From: DAIPXZ01 sp036782995
GTDB lineage: Bacteria; Bacillota; Clostridia; Saccharofermentanales; Saccharofermentanaceae
Reading direction: 5' to 3'
Length of the DNA: 43,842 nt
Assembly: GCA_036782995.1 (NCBI GenBank)
Contig: DAIPXZ010000012.1
Span: 1-43,842 of the forward strand
Positions within the stretch are counted from its first letter, which is position 1. Each line of letters opens with the position of its first letter. The notes below the pieces were generated by a model. It did no database searches. It was not told the origin of the DNA and saw only the letters and a list, made by a program, of their open reading frames with translations. Both the position numbers and the translations under genes were made by a program. This document shows positions 25,007 through 34,578 of the stretch, piece by piece.

Positions 25007-26623
25007 ATGGCTAAGGATTTGCAATATGCCGAGGAGGCTAGACGTTCTTTAGAAAGAGGCGTAAATAAGGTTGCAGACACTGTAAAGGTTACGCTTGGTC
25101 CTAAGGGTCGTAATGTTGTATTAGACAAGAAATATGGCGCACCGCTCATTACAAATGATGGTGTTACTATTGCGAAAGAGATTGAGCTCGAAGATCGTTT
25201 TGAAAATGCGGGCGCTCAATTGGTAAAAGAGGTGGCGTCGAAAACAAATGATGTCGCTGGTGACGGTACAACTACCGCAACACTATTGGCACAGGCTATT
25301 ATCCGTGAGGGATTAAAGAATGTAGCGGCAGGCGCTAACCCTATTATTCTTCGTAAAGGAATCCAAATTGCAGTTGACGCTGCCGTTAATTCGTTAAAGG
25401 ATGCTTCAAAAACAGTAAATGGTTCCGAAGACATCGCTCGTGTCGCCGCGATTTCAGCCGGTGATGACTATATCGGTGAATTGATTGCTAAGGCGATGGA
25501 GTTGGTTACGGCTGATGGCGTTATTACGGTTGAAGAGTCGAAGACCATGGGAACAGAGCTCGAAGTTGTTGAAGGAATGCAATTTGATCGTGGATATCTT
25601 TCTTCCTATATGTGCACTGATATGGACAAGATGGAAGCCGTATTGGATGATCCTTATATCTTAATTACGGACAAGAAGATTTCGAATATCCAAGAGATTC
25701 TACCGCTATTAGAAAAAGTCGTACAGCTTGGCAAAAAGCTCATGATTATTGCTGAGGATGTTGATGGTGAAGCACTAGCTACATTGATTGTTAATAAGCT
25801 TCGTGGAACATTTACATGTGTTGCTGTAAAGGCTCCTGGCTTTGGTGACAGAAGAAAGGCAATGCTCCAAGATATTGCAATTCTTACCGGCGGTCAGGTA
25901 ATTACCGGTGATTTAGGACTAGAGTTGAAAGATACCGAACTCGATCAATTGGGTCGTGCTCATCAGGTAAAGATTCAAAAAGAGAACACCATTATTGTTG
26001 ATGGTGTAGGGTCCGATGAGGAAATTAAGGCTCGTGTCTCCCAAATCCGCAAGCAGATTGAAGAAACTTCTTCCGATTTTGATAAGGAAAAGCTCCAAGA
26101 ACGTTTGGCAAAGCTGTCCGGTGGTGTTGCTGTTATTAAAGTTGGTGCAGCAACCGAGACTGAGATGAAAGAGAAGAAGCTTCGTATCGAGGATGCCCTT
26201 GCGGCAACACGCGCTGCTGTTGAAGAGGGAATTGTTCCTGGTGGCGGAACGGCATATATCAATGTTCTTCCTGCCGTTTCTGAGCTTTTTGGTAAATACG
26301 AAGGCGATGTACAAACCGGTATCCGCATTATTGCGAAGGCTTTGGAAGAGCCTGTTCGTCAAATTGCCGCGAATGCAGGTGTTGATGGTTCAGTTATTTG
26401 CGAAAACATCAAGAAGAAAACTCCTGGTACAGGATATGACGCTTTGAATGATGTATATGTAAATATGTATAAGGCGGGTATCGTTGACCCTGCGAAGGTA
26501 ACTCGTTCCGCTTTGCAAAATGCGGCATCTGTATCCTCGACACTTCTTACGACAGAGGCTGTTGTTTGTGACATTCCGCAGCCAGAACCGCCAATGCCGA
26601 ATCCAAATGCTGGAATGTATTAA
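25007..26623 (+). CDS. groEL: Chaperonin GroEL
   Basis: GroEL forms a double ring of fourteen subunits and folds proteins with ATP and GroES. The 538-residue chain carries the family's landmarks: the N-terminal TLGPKGRNVVLDKKYG, the ATP-binding GDGTTTATLLAQ and EGIVPGGGTAY. I start at ATG 25007 (MAKDLQYAEE), with GAGGAGG (24994-25000) 6 bases upstream. An in-frame ATG at 24992 overlaps that site. The C-terminus ends in NPNAGMY and not the usual Gly-Gly-Met repeat tail. A terminator follows. Confidence 0.98.
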   Translation: MAKDLQYAEEARRSLERGVNKVADTVKVTLGPKGRNVVLDKKYGAPLITNDGVTIAKEIELEDRFENAGAQLVKEVASKTNDVAGDGTTTATLLAQAIIREGLKNVAAGANPIILRKGIQIAVDAAVNSLKDASKTVNGSEDIARVAAISAGDDYIGELIAKAMELVTADGVITVEESKTMGTELEVVEGMQFDRGYLSSYMCTDMDKMEAVLDDPYILITDKKISNIQEILPLLEKVVQLGKKLMIIAEDVDGEALATLIVNKLRGTFTCVAVKAPGFGDRRKAMLQDIAILTGGQVITGDLGLELKDTELDQLGRAHQVKIQKENTIIVDGVGSDEEIKARVSQIRKQIEETSSDFDKEKLQERLAKLSGGVAVIKVGAATETEMKEKKLRIEDALAATRAAVEEGIVPGGGTAYINVLPAVSELFGKYEGDVQTGIRIIAKALEEPVRQIAANAGVDGSVICENIKKKTPGTGYDALNDVYVNMYKAGIVDPAKVTRSALQNAASVSSTLLTTEAVVCDIPQPEPPMPNPNAGMY

Positions 26624-26655
26624 TACATAAAGTTTGATAATCAACATGATATTGA

Positions 26656-26692
26656 GCCATCACCGTTGTGTTACAATGATGATGGCTTTTAT
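26656..26692 (+). terminator. Terminator of groES-groEL
   Basis: GCCATCA (26656-26662) pairs with TGATGGC (26680-26686), with further pairing inside (CGTTGT with ACAATG), followed by TTTTAT. It lies 33 bases after groEL and ends the operon. Confidence 0.75.
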
Positions 26693-26722
26693 CATATAAA
26701 TGAAAAAATGAAGAGGTAAACT

Positions 26723-27418
26723 ATGATAGACGATATTTTTGTTGAGAAGCTTATTGCTAAAGAAAAAACTCTCGGTACGTACATTCTTCAGAATCTTATC
26801 ATTCTTGCCTTTGTTTCCTTTATGCTCATTATCACGGTGACGCCATTTATCGTCGGTTACAACATCATCTATATAACAGGACTTGTGGATTTTGGCCTTG
26901 GATATTTATGTTACCGAATCATTATTTCTTTTAATAAAGAGTATGAATACAGCCTTACAAATGACCAGTTATCAATAGATTGCATTGTTGCGCAACGGAA
27001 GCGTTCACCGCTTTTTCGCGGAACGGTAAAGGAATTCACCTTCTGTGGCCGTGTTAATGATCCGGATTTTAATGAAAACGATAAAAAGGAATATCTACAT
27101 GTAAAATGTTGCCCTGGAAAGTTTAATGAAGCAACATGGTATTTTGTTGTCAAGCAATCGGGTGTGGGCATGGTTTTCTTTTTTGAGCCGGATGAGCGTT
27201 TTCTTAAAGCTATCTTCCGCTTTAATCCTAGATGTACATCATATCGGCCGGGAATGGTTCTTGCAAAAGCAAATGTATATGTACCCTTTGATTTTGGTGA
27301 ATCTATTCGAGAGGCCAAAGGAATACATGAAGAAAAGAAAACGGAAAATATTGAGGAACCTATGATGGAATCTGAATCGTCTTCCGATACGAGTACTGAC
27401 TCATCGAGTAAGGAATAA
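26723..27418 (+). CDS. Two-helix membrane protein with a cytoplasmic domain, DUF6106-like
   Basis: The 231-residue protein begins MIDDIFVEKLIAKEKT, which I associate with the uncharacterised clostridial family DUF6106. This is from memory and moderately certain. Two hydrophobic helices (about 19-42 and 46-66) form a hairpin. A cytoplasmic region of about 120 residues may have a PH-like beta fold, and the tail is acidic and Ser-rich. No catalytic motif is visible. AGAGG precedes ATG 26723. The gene follows the groEL terminator and precedes the MFS gene by 45 bases, so it may head the next operon. Confidence 0.82.
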   Translation: MIDDIFVEKLIAKEKTLGTYILQNLIILAFVSFMLIITVTPFIVGYNIIYITGLVDFGLGYLCYRIIISFNKEYEYSLTNDQLSIDCIVAQRKRSPLFRGTVKEFTFCGRVNDPDFNENDKKEYLHVKCCPGKFNEATWYFVVKQSGVGMVFFFEPDERFLKAIFRFNPRCTSYRPGMVLAKANVYVPFDFGESIREAKGIHEEKKTENIEEPMMESESSSDTSTDSSSKE

Positions 27419-27463
27419 TTATCCCATAATCCTTCATTTTCGAGGGGGAAAAGAGGAGAAAAT

Positions 27464-28798
27464 ATGAGTGAAACGGTAGCTGAGAAGACTGTTCGTAAAA
27501 AGGACAGATTGACGAAGGCAGAAAAGTCATGGATATTCTATGATTGGGCGAACTCGGTCTACGCGACCAATATTATGGCCGCTATTTTCCCCATATATTT
27601 TGCGACCATATGTGCTACTGGTGATACCGTATGGGCGTTTGGATCGGCTCTTTCTACCATGATTGTAGCTCTATGTGCACCGCTTCTTGGTGCAATCGGT
27701 GACTATAAGGGAATGAAGAAGAAGCTCTTTTGCATATTCTTGTTTATTGGTACATTTTTCACCCTTACCATGGCCATATTTAATCAATGGCAGCTTGTTA
27801 TTGTCGGATACATTATTTCGTATATTGGTTTCTCTGGAGCGAATCTGTTCTATGATTCATTCTTAACGGATGTCACGACGAAAGAGAAGATGGACAAAGT
27901 TTCTACATATGGTTTTGCCATGGGCTACATTGGTGGAAGCACTATCGCTTTCTTACTTTCACTTGGTATCATGTTGGCGCTCGGTTTGGAAAAAAACTTG
28001 GCGCTGGGTGTTAAAATATCAGTTGTAATTACTACCGTGTGGTGGGCAGTTTTCAGTATTCCTCTTCTTAAAAACGTGAAGCAAGAGCATTATGTAGAAA
28101 CACCGAAGAATCAGCTAGCCATACAAACATTAAAGAATATGCTTCATACAGCCAAGACGATAATGAAAAACAAGGGTATTTTCTTTTTCATGCTGGCATA
28201 TTTTTTCTATATTGATGGCGTTAACACCGTGATTCGCATGGCAACCGCATATGGCACGACTCTTGGTCTGGATATGATTGGAATGATTTTGGCATTGCTG
28301 GTTACACAATTAGTTGCCATTCCTTGCTCGATTTTATTTAGTTATCTTGCCAAGAAATTTGGTTCAATGCGAATGATTTTTTCGGCAGTCGTTATTTACA
28401 TGTTGATATGTATTGTCGGTTTTTATATGGGTTACTCCGTTGAGGCGGCTCCGTCGGATAATGCCGACCTTTATGCTGCGGCAATTGATAAAGCACAGGT
28501 GCTTTTCTGGATTATGGCAGTTTTGGTTGGCACTGTACAAGGTGGTATACAGGCACTTTCACGCTCATACTATGGTAAACTCATTCCGCCGGAACGTTCT
28601 AATGAATTTTTTGGATTCTACGATATTTTCGGTAAGTTTGCCGCCGTGTTGGGGCCTTTCCTTTATGGTATCATTTCCAGTACGACCGGAAGCTCCGCGT
28701 ATGGTATCGCAAGTGTATCGGTTTTGTTCATGATTGCGGCCATCATCATAATCATCGGTCGAAAATCGATAAAGTCTACGGAAAAGGGCAATGCATAA
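27464..28798 (+). CDS. MFS transporter, UMF1 (Atg22-like) family
   Basis: This 444-residue protein with about twelve transmembrane helices belongs to the UMF1 branch of the major facilitator superfamily. The N-terminal WIFYDWANSVYATNIMAAIF and the later ALSRSYYGKLIPPERSNEFF with FYDIFGKFAAVLGP are diagnostic. Yeast Atg22 exports amino acids from the vacuole, while bacterial members have no firm substrate. AGAGGAG lies just before ATG 27464. The thioesterase gene follows after 24 bases and is probably in the same operon. Confidence 0.93.
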   Translation: MSETVAEKTVRKKDRLTKAEKSWIFYDWANSVYATNIMAAIFPIYFATICATGDTVWAFGSALSTMIVALCAPLLGAIGDYKGMKKKLFCIFLFIGTFFTLTMAIFNQWQLVIVGYIISYIGFSGANLFYDSFLTDVTTKEKMDKVSTYGFAMGYIGGSTIAFLLSLGIMLALGLEKNLALGVKISVVITTVWWAVFSIPLLKNVKQEHYVETPKNQLAIQTLKNMLHTAKTIMKNKGIFFFMLAYFFYIDGVNTVIRMATAYGTTLGLDMIGMILALLVTQLVAIPCSILFSYLAKKFGSMRMIFSAVVIYMLICIVGFYMGYSVEAAPSDNADLYAAAIDKAQVLFWIMAVLVGTVQGGIQALSRSYYGKLIPPERSNEFFGFYDIFGKFAAVLGPFLYGIISSTTGSSAYGIASVSVLFMIAAIIIIIGRKSIKSTEKGNA

Positions 28799-28822
28799 AT
28801 CAATTCATTTTGGGAGATAAGC

Positions 28823-29578
28823 ATGGCATTTCACACAGAAAAACAATTATATGAATACGAAGTTCTCGGAGCGGATACGGATTACCATGATTCACTTCAA
28901 TTACACACTTTATTTACGATGCTACAAGAAGCTGCTTCCATGAATGCAGCGACACGCGGATTCGGGGCGAAAGACATGGATCGACTCGATATTTGTTGGC
29001 TCTTGTTACGTATGTCTGTTGATATGAAACGGTTACCGAATTGGCAGGAAAAGGTCTATGTGAAAACCTGGTCGCTTGGTTACGAAAAGCTTCTTTTTTC
29101 TCGTGATTTCGAGATATATGACGAACAAAACAATCAGATTGGAGAAGCACATTCGGCGTGGCTGATTGCTGATAAGAAATCACATCGTCCGATTCGACCT
29201 TCATCAATAGAGGGGATGGAAGCATTTCTTTCTCCGAATATCAAATATTCACTGGTAACACCGCGCATTAATCCGATTGTGATTCAAGGAGAGACGGATC
29301 AGCTTCCCATCATTTGCAAATACGCTGATTATTGCGAAATCGACCGCAATATGCATGTAAACAACACAAAATATATTGCATGGAGCTTGGATGCTATCCA
29401 TTCGAATTCCATTGAAACACCAATCGTAAAAAAAATTGATATCAATTATTCTTCGGAAGTGAAGTTCGGGGAAAAGGTCTTGATGTATACGACGGTTACA
29501 GATCAAACCATCCAGGTGGATGGTTTTGAAGCCGCATCAAATCGACATGTTTTTTCGAGTATTGCTACATTGTCATAA
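28823..29578 (+). CDS. Acyl-ACP thioesterase (FatA/FatB-like)
   Basis: The enzyme hydrolyses acyl-acyl-carrier-protein to release fatty acids, or in some anaerobes short acyl groups. The 251-residue chain has two hot-dog domains. The first contains LQEAASMNAATRGFG and the second the active-site block DRNMHVNNTKY, with D174, N176 and H178 as likely catalytic residues by comparison with plant FatB. Size fits the bacterial family. GGGAGAT lies before ATG 28823. A gap of 205 bases separates it from the ABC operon. Confidence 0.92.
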   Translation: MAFHTEKQLYEYEVLGADTDYHDSLQLHTLFTMLQEAASMNAATRGFGAKDMDRLDICWLLLRMSVDMKRLPNWQEKVYVKTWSLGYEKLLFSRDFEIYDEQNNQIGEAHSAWLIADKKSHRPIRPSSIEGMEAFLSPNIKYSLVTPRINPIVIQGETDQLPIICKYADYCEIDRNMHVNNTKYIAWSLDAIHSNSIETPIVKKIDINYSSEVKFGEKVLMYTTVTDQTIQVDGFEAASNRHVFSSIATLS

Positions 29579-29783
29579 TTCGTTATTTCATGGAACAAAA
29601 TTGCTGATTTGCGTTTTTCGGTTTGCATATCGATTCATTTTCGAAGGCAAATGTGGCAATCTTTCGTGAAACAAGCATTTTGCGTCTGATTTATAATCAT
29701 TATCTGATAAAAAAACTTCCTTGTTTGTGCTTTTTAGGTTACAATATCAATCGCGTACAAATCGCATTTGAGGAGGTCACTCT

Positions 29784-30731
29784 ATGATTGAGATAACAAA
29801 TCTCGTGAAGTACTACGGCGAGAAGAAAGCCGTCAATGGTATTTCATTTACTGTGAATCAAGGCGAAGTTCTTGGCTTCTTAGGCCCGAATGGTGCCGGT
29901 AAATCAACTACCATGAACATCATTACTGGTTATCTTTCAGCAACGTCAGGAAGTGTAAAAATTAACGGTCATGATATTTTGGAGGAGCCGGAATTGGCGA
30001 AGAAGAGTATCGGATATCTTCCGGAATTACCACCGCTTTATTTGGATATGACAGTTCTTGAATATCTGAACTTCATATGCGATACAAAGGGTGTATCACG
30101 CAAAGAACGTATTCGTCAGCTCGCCGAAATTATGAGATTGGTAAAGATTGCTCATGTATCGGATCGTATCATTCATAATCTTTCGAAAGGTTATCGTCAA
30201 CGTGTCGGTATTGCTCAAGCCATGATTGGCAACCCAGAAGTGTTAGTTCTCGACGAGCCTACCGTTGGACTTGACCCGAAGCAAATCATTGAGATTCGAA
30301 ACCTCATCAAGACCTTATCAAAAAAGCATACTGTAATTTTAAGTTCTCATATTTTGCCGGAAGTGCAGGCAGTTTGTGACCGAGTCGTAATTATCAATCA
30401 AGGTAAGATTGCTGCGATTGATTCACCGACCGCACTTTCGCATCGCTTGTCTGGTACGTCAAAGCTTCTTCTCGCATTTGTCGGCCCATTCCGCGAAGCA
30501 CAAAGCAATCTTCGCGCCATCCCGGGTGTGAAGAATGTTACCCTCACTCACGAAAAAGATGATGCATGTCAGGTCGAGATTCAAGTCGATCCGAATATGG
30601 ATGTCCGTAAATCGGTTTTCTTTACGATGGCGAATCATTCTTGGCCAATCCTTGAATTCCGTTCTTTGGATCCATCACTTGAAGATATTTTCTTGAGTGT
30701 CACCAATTCTAAGATAGATAGAGAGGGATAA
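29784..30731 (+). CDS. ABC transporter ATP-binding protein (GldA-like)
   Basis: This is the ATPase of an ABC-2-type exporter. Walker A GPNGAGKST is at residues 34-42, the signature LSKGYRQRVG starts at 133, and Walker B VLVLDEP has D157-E158. The C-terminal part of about 95 residues is typical of the GldA/NosF-like ATPases paired with Gldg proteins. GAGGAGG precedes ATG 29784. The permease starts 2 bases after the stop. The substrate is unknown. Despite the gliding-motility name, this set is widespread in non-gliding Clostridia. Confidence 0.95.
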   Translation: MIEITNLVKYYGEKKAVNGISFTVNQGEVLGFLGPNGAGKSTTMNIITGYLSATSGSVKINGHDILEEPELAKKSIGYLPELPPLYLDMTVLEYLNFICDTKGVSRKERIRQLAEIMRLVKIAHVSDRIIHNLSKGYRQRVGIAQAMIGNPEVLVLDEPTVGLDPKQIIEIRNLIKTLSKKHTVILSSHILPEVQAVCDRVVIINQGKIAAIDSPTALSHRLSGTSKLLLAFVGPFREAQSNLRAIPGVKNVTLTHEKDDACQVEIQVDPNMDVRKSVFFTMANHSWPILEFRSLDPSLEDIFLSVTNSKIDREG

Positions 30732-30733
30732 TC

Positions 30734-31510
30734 ATGCTGGCAATATATAAACGTGAATTTTTATCTTATTTCAGAGCACCGATTGGTTGGGTGGCTGTTG
30801 CACTATTCGCATTAATCAGCGGATTCTATTTTGTCACCATGTTAGGTACCGGTTCTGTAAATATCGCATCTGAATTTTCTTTCCTTTGCAAATTTTTCAT
30901 GGTGTTGATTCCATTGATCACCATGCGACTTTTCTCAGAAGAGAAGAAGAATGGTACAGAAGTTCTTCTTTATACTTCTCCGGTTCCAATGTATAAAATC
31001 GTTATCGGTAAATATCTGGCGGCCATATCTCTTCAAGTTCTTATGCTGTCTGGTGTATTTTTACACATGATTGTTTTGATTTTTCTCTCTGGTCGTGTCG
31101 ACGCTTCTTCTTGGGGCGCATGCATCGGTTATCTTTTCCTTTCAGCATTATTTATTGCCATCGGCATGATGTGTTCTGCGCTTACAGAAAACCAAATTGT
31201 CGCGGCCGTCGTTTCATTCGTAGTAATTTTGTTCTCACAAATGCTCGGTACTGTTGCAACATCTGCACAAAACCTTCTCGTTAGTTTATTAAAATCAACG
31301 AAGCTTTTTGGATTGTCTGAAGAGGCAATTTACAACGCAGGTGTTGGTATCAGCAATGCCATTAATTGGATTGACCCATTTTCAAAGACAAGCGATTTTT
31401 CTGCCGGTATTTTCGGAATTGTTCCTTTATTCTTCTGCTTGTCATTTGCTGCCTTGTTTGTATTCCTTACCTATCGCTTGCTCGAAAAGAAACGTTGGAG
31501 CCAGGGTTGA
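30734..31510 (+). CDS. ABC-2-type permease (GldF-like)
   Basis: The 258-residue membrane protein has about six transmembrane helices and begins with MLAIYKREFLSYFRAPIGWV, a typical ABC-2/GldF start. Further marks are the external LFSEEKKNGTEVLLYTSPV region and long hydrophobic helices. It should form the membrane channel for the ATPase encoded just upstream. The Gldg-like gene follows after 27 bases. Confidence 0.93.
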   Translation: MLAIYKREFLSYFRAPIGWVAVALFALISGFYFVTMLGTGSVNIASEFSFLCKFFMVLIPLITMRLFSEEKKNGTEVLLYTSPVPMYKIVIGKYLAAISLQVLMLSGVFLHMIVLIFLSGRVDASSWGACIGYLFLSALFIAIGMMCSALTENQIVAAVVSFVVILFSQMLGTVATSAQNLLVSLLKSTKLFGLSEEAIYNAGVGISNAINWIDPFSKTSDFSAGIFGIVPLFFCLSFAALFVFLTYRLLEKKRWSQG

Positions 31511-31537
31511 TTCTAAAAGTATATTGGAGGAATTCTC

Positions 31538-33049
31538 ATGTCGGAAAATAATGAAAACATTATAAAAGAACGGGTAGTTAAATCCCCGAAGCTGAATAAA
31601 GGCGTGGACAAGAGAGCAAAATCACTCAAGTGGTTTTCCATCGGGTCGGTCATTATGTTTATCGCTATTCTTTTGGTCGTAAACATTCTGTTGGATATCG
31701 CTTTGTCGGGTGCGTTGACCTTCGACTTTTCACAAGTGAAAATGAATTCGGTAAGCAAGGCGACGAAGGAATACTTAAACACTCTTGAGCAGGATATTGA
31801 GATTGTTGGTCTTGTCGGTAATCCGGAAGAGCAGGAGTGGTATGAGTATGTTTGTCCTTTGCTCGATGATTATGTTGCAAAATCACATGGACATATTTCG
31901 GTTCGATACGTTGATCCGAATGAAAACCCGTTCATCATCACTGAGCTTGACCCGAATGGTGTTTTGGATTTAAGCACGAATTTAAGTAAAGGTCTTTTCG
32001 TCTTTAAGATGGGTGACCAAACTCGTTTGCTTACCGCATATGACTGCTTTGATTATGACCAAGACTACTATTCTTATTATGGCGTTATGAAGCTTACAGC
32101 AAATAATGTTGAATTGAATGTTACCGGCCTTTTGATGACCTTGACAACTGCTACGGATTTGCATGCATATTTCCTACAGGATCATCAGGAATCCGGACAC
32201 ACATATCTGGATACACTACTTGAGGCAATGGGCTTTACCACTGCTGATTTGAGTATTGCGGGTGATGATGGGGTACCGGAAAATTGTGATCTTCTATTCA
32301 TCAATCTTCCGATGCAAGATATTACAGTAGACGAAGTTGATAAGATTACGACATATATTTCCCAAGGTGGTAATGTAATCATAGCCAATGATGCATCCAT
32401 GAATATGGATGTACAATACCCGAACCTCAACGCTTTGATGCAAGTAATGGGTATTACCATGGATGAAGCGGTCATTCATGAAAATGATGTGAACTATCTT
32501 TATACTTCAACAGATCCGTATCAAGCGCGTGGTGTGATTGAAGATACTTATGCGAATTATTCTAGTGTGGGATATTTCAGAACAGCATATGCTCGTCCTG
32601 TTCGTGAGTTCGATAATCCGTTCTCATACATTAGCGTATCGCCAATGATTGTATCTTCGGCAACGGCAACAATGGATACTTCCGAAGCCACGGACACGAC
32701 CGGACTTACAGCGGGTACATATAATTATGCGATGTATTCGCAGAACACGGGATATTCTGAAACAGCTGAAATGATTGTTTTCGGAACGCGTTCATTTACC
32801 GGTGATGACTACTATGCTACATTCGGTTTGTCCGATGCAAATGTAGGATTTGTGAAGAGCTGTATATCGAGCATGGTTAATCAGACGATTGAGGTACCAG
32901 TATCTTCAAAGGAGTTCCCGAAGTACACTTTAACTGATCAACCTACATCGAATGCTTTGACCTTTTGGAGTATATTGCTAGTAGCTGTTGTTCCGTTAGC
33001 AGCATTGGGTTCAGGGCTGTTCATTTACAATAAGAGAAAGCATATGTAA
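31538..33049 (+). CDS. Gldg-family ABC transporter auxiliary protein
   Basis: The 503-residue protein has a cytoplasmic basic N-terminus, one transmembrane helix (about 45-67), a large external region and a second helix near the C-terminus (about 476-498). The external part holds a GldG/ABC-auxiliary domain, with an inner stretch (DLHAYFLQDHQESGH) resembling a periplasmic-type or DUF4350 fold. It is known only as an accessory of this ABC type. GGAGG lies 8-10 bases before ATG 31538. A DUF4340 gene follows after 12 bases. Confidence 0.88.
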   Translation: MSENNENIIKERVVKSPKLNKGVDKRAKSLKWFSIGSVIMFIAILLVVNILLDIALSGALTFDFSQVKMNSVSKATKEYLNTLEQDIEIVGLVGNPEEQEWYEYVCPLLDDYVAKSHGHISVRYVDPNENPFIITELDPNGVLDLSTNLSKGLFVFKMGDQTRLLTAYDCFDYDQDYYSYYGVMKLTANNVELNVTGLLMTLTTATDLHAYFLQDHQESGHTYLDTLLEAMGFTTADLSIAGDDGVPENCDLLFINLPMQDITVDEVDKITTYISQGGNVIIANDASMNMDVQYPNLNALMQVMGITMDEAVIHENDVNYLYTSTDPYQARGVIEDTYANYSSVGYFRTAYARPVREFDNPFSYISVSPMIVSSATATMDTSEATDTTGLTAGTYNYAMYSQNTGYSETAEMIVFGTRSFTGDDYYATFGLSDANVGFVKSCISSMVNQTIEVPVSSKEFPKYTLTDQPTSNALTFWSILLVAVVPLAALGSGLFIYNKRKHM

Positions 33050-33061
33050 GGTAAATAACTT

Positions 33062-34555
33062 ATGAAATCGATCAAAAATTTACTGATTCCTGCCATCATT
33101 TTCCTTTGCCTTATCATTGGTTTGATTATTTACCTTTGTGTGGCACAGAATGATGATTCGACTACTGAGACAACAAGCGATTCGCTTAGTGTTGCTTTGG
33201 AATTACCTTCTCAGGATATTGTTTCACTCTCGGTTGATAATCGGGATGGTGATGATTATACTATTGCTCTTGTACCTGATGCCGACGGCGTATCCCAGTG
33301 GACATTCGATGCTATGGGGCAGGATGATTCCGGATATACATATTCAGAATCCGTTATGTCAGAGTTTGTCTATATTATGTCGTCCTTTACCTATAAAGAG
33401 ATTGTTAGTGAAGATACGTCGAAGTATGACCAATATGGTTTGACTGACCCAGACGTTGTATTAACAATCACTTTGGCGGACGGCACTATTCGAACGATTT
33501 CTTTCGGAGATATGACACCGACAAAAGATTACACTTATGTGATTTTCGATGGAGCTCCTACCGTATATACGGTTCCCGTTTTAAAGGCAACGTATTGCCA
33601 TCACTCGATTATTGATTTCTTGGAAATGTCGATAACGGCTATAGATGAAAGTGATGTTTTATCCTTTGGATTCGAGCGAATGTCCGATAATTTGGATATG
33701 ATGGCGAATCGCATCTCTAATTCCGATGAAGATGGTTCAAGTAATTCTTCGCTTTATCAAGTAACAAGCCCTGTAAATATTCAAGCTAGCGCTTATTTTG
33801 GCAACATGGTTACGAAGATGATTGCTTTAAGTGCTTCTGGGTTTGTTGATATCCCAACAGAAGAGTATGCAGACTACGGCTTAGAAAATCCTGAATATCA
33901 ATTTGAGATTGTTCTTGCCGGTGGGCGTACAATCGATATTTCTCTTTCTGCAGCAATCGGCGGATACTATTACGGCATTTCCAATGCTGCGCCAGTTCCG
34001 TTTAAGGTTGAATCGACATCCATTACGGGCTTAGAAATGCCTTTCTTGCAGCTGATTGAAGGATATGTTCATTATACTGTCATTTCAAAGGTTCAGTCCA
34101 TTCACGTATCTCTTCCGGAAGGACAGTTTGATATGACCATGGACATGGAAGATGATCAGCAAATCAGTAATGAAAATGCAGAAGTGCAAATCGATATGAG
34201 AAATGGTAAGGTTTATTCTTCCTCCGGAAGATCATACTTTGCTCTCCTTTATGAATCAATTGCGTGTATGCAAATTTCCGATTTCGATTTCGATGTAAAT
34301 CCGGAGAATAACTCACAAATCCAGATTGTCATCACTTCGAAAGAATATGTAACAACAACGATTGAATTATCGGAGCGTGATGATTCAACCTATTACGTAT
34401 TCATCGATGGTTCTTACAGTGGATTAATTGTCAACAAAAGCGTAATATATAAAGATAATGGTTCTGATTTACATAATTATGGTGTTTGGGATGCCTATGT
34501 TCTTCTTAAAGAGGCTCTCGACAATAAGAACAATAATGTTTACGATAGACAATAA
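33062..34555 (+). CDS. DUF4340 domain protein
   Basis: At 497 residues this has one N-terminal transmembrane helix (about 7-28) and an external region matching the DUF4340 pattern, including YGLTDPDVVLTITLADGT with a second, similar block (YGLENPEYQFEIVLAGG). DUF4340 genes usually follow Gldg genes in this ABC cluster. The protein probably sits outside the membrane as part of the complex. The function is unknown. It lies 12 bases after the Gldg-like gene. Confidence 0.88.
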   Translation: MKSIKNLLIPAIIFLCLIIGLIIYLCVAQNDDSTTETTSDSLSVALELPSQDIVSLSVDNRDGDDYTIALVPDADGVSQWTFDAMGQDDSGYTYSESVMSEFVYIMSSFTYKEIVSEDTSKYDQYGLTDPDVVLTITLADGTIRTISFGDMTPTKDYTYVIFDGAPTVYTVPVLKATYCHHSIIDFLEMSITAIDESDVLSFGFERMSDNLDMMANRISNSDEDGSSNSSLYQVTSPVNIQASAYFGNMVTKMIALSASGFVDIPTEEYADYGLENPEYQFEIVLAGGRTIDISLSAAIGGYYYGISNAAPVPFKVESTSITGLEMPFLQLIEGYVHYTVISKVQSIHVSLPEGQFDMTMDMEDDQQISNENAEVQIDMRNGKVYSSSGRSYFALLYESIACMQISDFDFDVNPENNSQIQIVITSKEYVTTTIELSERDDSTYYVFIDGSYSGLIVNKSVIYKDNGSDLHNYGVWDAYVLLKEALDNKNNNVYDRQ

Positions 34556-34578
34556 CGATAAAGAGGGAATAGATATTC

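Noticed and set aside
24992..25007. groEL start at ATG 24992
   Set aside because: That ATG overlaps the GAGGAGG ribosome binding site, and GroEL proteins begin with MAKD or similar, as at 25007.
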